Assembly: GCA_021805305.1 (NCBI GenBank)
Contig: JAJZFO010000230.1
Span: forward strand, 1-5,701
Reading direction: 5' to 3'
Length of the DNA: 5,701 bases
From: Actinomycetes bacterium
GTDB taxonomy: Bacteria > Actinomycetota > Acidimicrobiia > Acidimicrobiales > RAAP-2
Shown here: positions 4,681 to 5,701 of the stretch, piece after piece
Numbering within the stretch: position 1 is the stretch's first letter
How the letters are laid out: every line of letters begins with the position of its first letter
Notes under the pieces: generated by a model
Told to the model about the DNA's origin: nothing
What the model saw: the letters and a program-made list of their open reading frames with translations, nothing else
Databases searched by the model: none
Position numbers and translations under genes: made by a program

Positions 4681-5701
4681 TCATTCCGCCGCTGGATCCG
4701 TGTCGGAAGGTGCGCGGTGACGAAGCACCACTGCCCACAGCGCCACGACCACGATGACGCCAGCGACACCGATGAGGAGCGTGGCCGTGAGGGCGCCCTT
4801 GGGTAGTTCCAGCGCATAGAACGTGCGCACGAGGCGGATCGGGAAGAGTGCCACGAAGCCCAGCGCCACGACACCCACCAGCAGCGCACGACGCCACGTC
4901 ATGGGTAGTGCGACGAGCACGAGGACACTCAAACTCAGTAGAAGCGCCACGATCGTGGCGCCGGTGCGCTGCTCGAGCAGGGACAGGTGTCGCGAGCGCG
5001 CCAGCGCGTCGGCGGCGAACACCGTGACGGCCACGACGAGTCCTACGGGGATCGTGAAGCGCAGGACCCGTGCCACGAACCCCGGCGTGTAGCGACGTCG
5101 ATTGGGCGCCAGCGCCAGGAAGAAGGTGGGGACGCCGATGGTCAAGGTGTCGATGATCGTGAGATGGCGCGGCAAGAAGGGATAGGGCCACAGCATGATA
5201 CTCACCGCGGCCGCGAGTATCGTCGCCCACACCGTCTTGACGATGAAGATCTTGGCAACGCGTTCGATGTTCGCCGTCACCCGACGTCCTTCGGCGACGA
5301 CCTCAGGCAGCGTCGCGAAGCGTCCGTCGAGCAGCACGATCTGGGCCACCGCACGCGTCGCCGGGGCGCCCGAGCCCACGGCGATGCCGATGTCGGCGAG
5401 CTTGAGGGCGAGGGCGTCGTTGACGCCGTCGCCGGTCATGGCCACGGTGTGTCCCCGCGCCTGCATCGCGGCGACCATGGCCTGTTTCTGACGCGGCGTC
5501 ACGCGACCGAAGACCGATCGCTCCTCGAGGATCCCACCCAGTAAGTCGACGTCCTCGGGCAGGTCACGCGCGTCCACGGGCTCGATCGCGTCGGCGATCC
5601 CCACTCGCGCCGCGATGGCCGCGACGGTGAGGGGGTGGTCACCGGAGATCACCTTGGTGGCGACTCCCTGCCGCGCGAAGAACGCCAGCGTCGACGCCGC
5701 G
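4681..5701 (-). CDS. Cation-transporting P-type ATPase, CtpE-like, C-terminal portion (starts beyond the window)
   Basis: The last 339 residues are present; the N-terminus, including the actuator domain and the phosphorylated DKTGT site, lies beyond 5701. The fragment opens in the P-domain. ISGDHPLTV is at 18-26, where relatives usually read GDNP. FGRVTPRQKQAMV is at 64-76, and the hinge motif TGDGVND at 89-95 is followed by ADIGIAVGSGAPATRAVAQ. Six hydrophobic helices follow at about 150-170, 174-198, 213-232, 247-266, 272-288 and 304-326, with the conserved-looking PFLPRHLTIIDTLTIG and FFLALAPN between them. The overall pattern agrees with the actinobacterial CtpE family as I remember it; mycobacterial CtpE is linked to calcium uptake. 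Ion specificity depends on membrane residues I cannot judge here. An internal GTG at 5652 is not the start, since homology continues upstream. Confidence 0.9.
   Translation of the reverse strand, partial: AASTLAFFARQGVATKVISGDHPLTVAAIAARVGIADAIEPVDARDLPEDVDLLGGILEERSVFGRVTPRQKQAMVAAMQARGHTVAMTGDGVNDALALKLADIGIAVGSGAPATRAVAQIVLLDGRFATLPEVVAEGRRVTANIERVAKIFIVKTVWATILAAAVSIMLWPYPFLPRHLTIIDTLTIGVPTFFLALAPNRRRYTPGFVARVLRFTIPVGLVVAVTVFAADALARSRHLSLLEQRTGATIVALLLSLSVLVLVALPMTWRRALLVGVVALGFVALFPIRLVRTFYALELPKGALTATLLIGVAGVIVVVALWAVVLRHRAPSDTDPAAE

Noticed and set aside
4646..5230. Minus-strand frame in a second reading frame within the ATPase gene
   Set aside because: It is His/Arg/Gly-rich and overlaps the ATPase frame, which shows P-type motifs and membrane helices throughout.
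1..5701. A new defence, mobile or biosynthetic system spanning the window
   Set aside because: The genes are a mix of ordinary enzyme, efflux, regulator and ion-transport functions on alternating strands. No shared operon, repeats, integrase or effector-like protein is visible.

Overview
The window is GC-rich, apart from one short AT-rich promoter region. Its coding style, a CtpE-like P-type ATPase and a GRPR-type TetR regulator all suggest a high-GC actinobacterium. The exact lineage cannot be read from the sequence. Six protein genes are supported: two on the plus strand and four on the minus strand. Those at the two window edges are incomplete.

Layout. Positions 1-331 (minus) hold the N-terminal part of a small membrane protein. 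A perfect 23-bp-stem hairpin (354-403) separates it from a secreted protein of unknown function (418-1101, minus). A 321-bp divergent spacer with no supported gene follows. Next is an aldo/keto reductase of the L-glyceraldehyde-3-phosphate reductase type (1423-2451, plus), convergent with a TetR-family repressor (2546-3178, minus). The repressor is divergent from a 12-helix major facilitator superfamily (MFS) transporter (3224-4609, plus). The 45-bp gap between these two holds a perfect 21-bp palindrome, which is almost certainly the repressor's operator. A hairpin at 4609-4651 closes the transporter. The window ends in the C-terminal portion of a CtpE-like cation P-type ATPase (4681-5701, minus).

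Function. The clearest unit is the repressor-operator-transporter cassette. By analogy with known TetR/MFS pairs, it would switch on efflux of an unidentified compound when that compound displaces the repressor. The reductase probably detoxifies reactive aldehydes, and the ATPase moves a cation, with calcium the best-known precedent. I see no link between these and the cassette beyond proximity. The membrane protein and the secreted protein may share a transcript, but a strong hairpin lies between them.

I found no RNA gene, CRISPR array, insertion sequence or integrase, and no evidence of a new multi-gene system. The points most worth a second look are the 23-bp hairpin, the operator with its overlapping back-to-back promoters, and the unassigned secreted protein.
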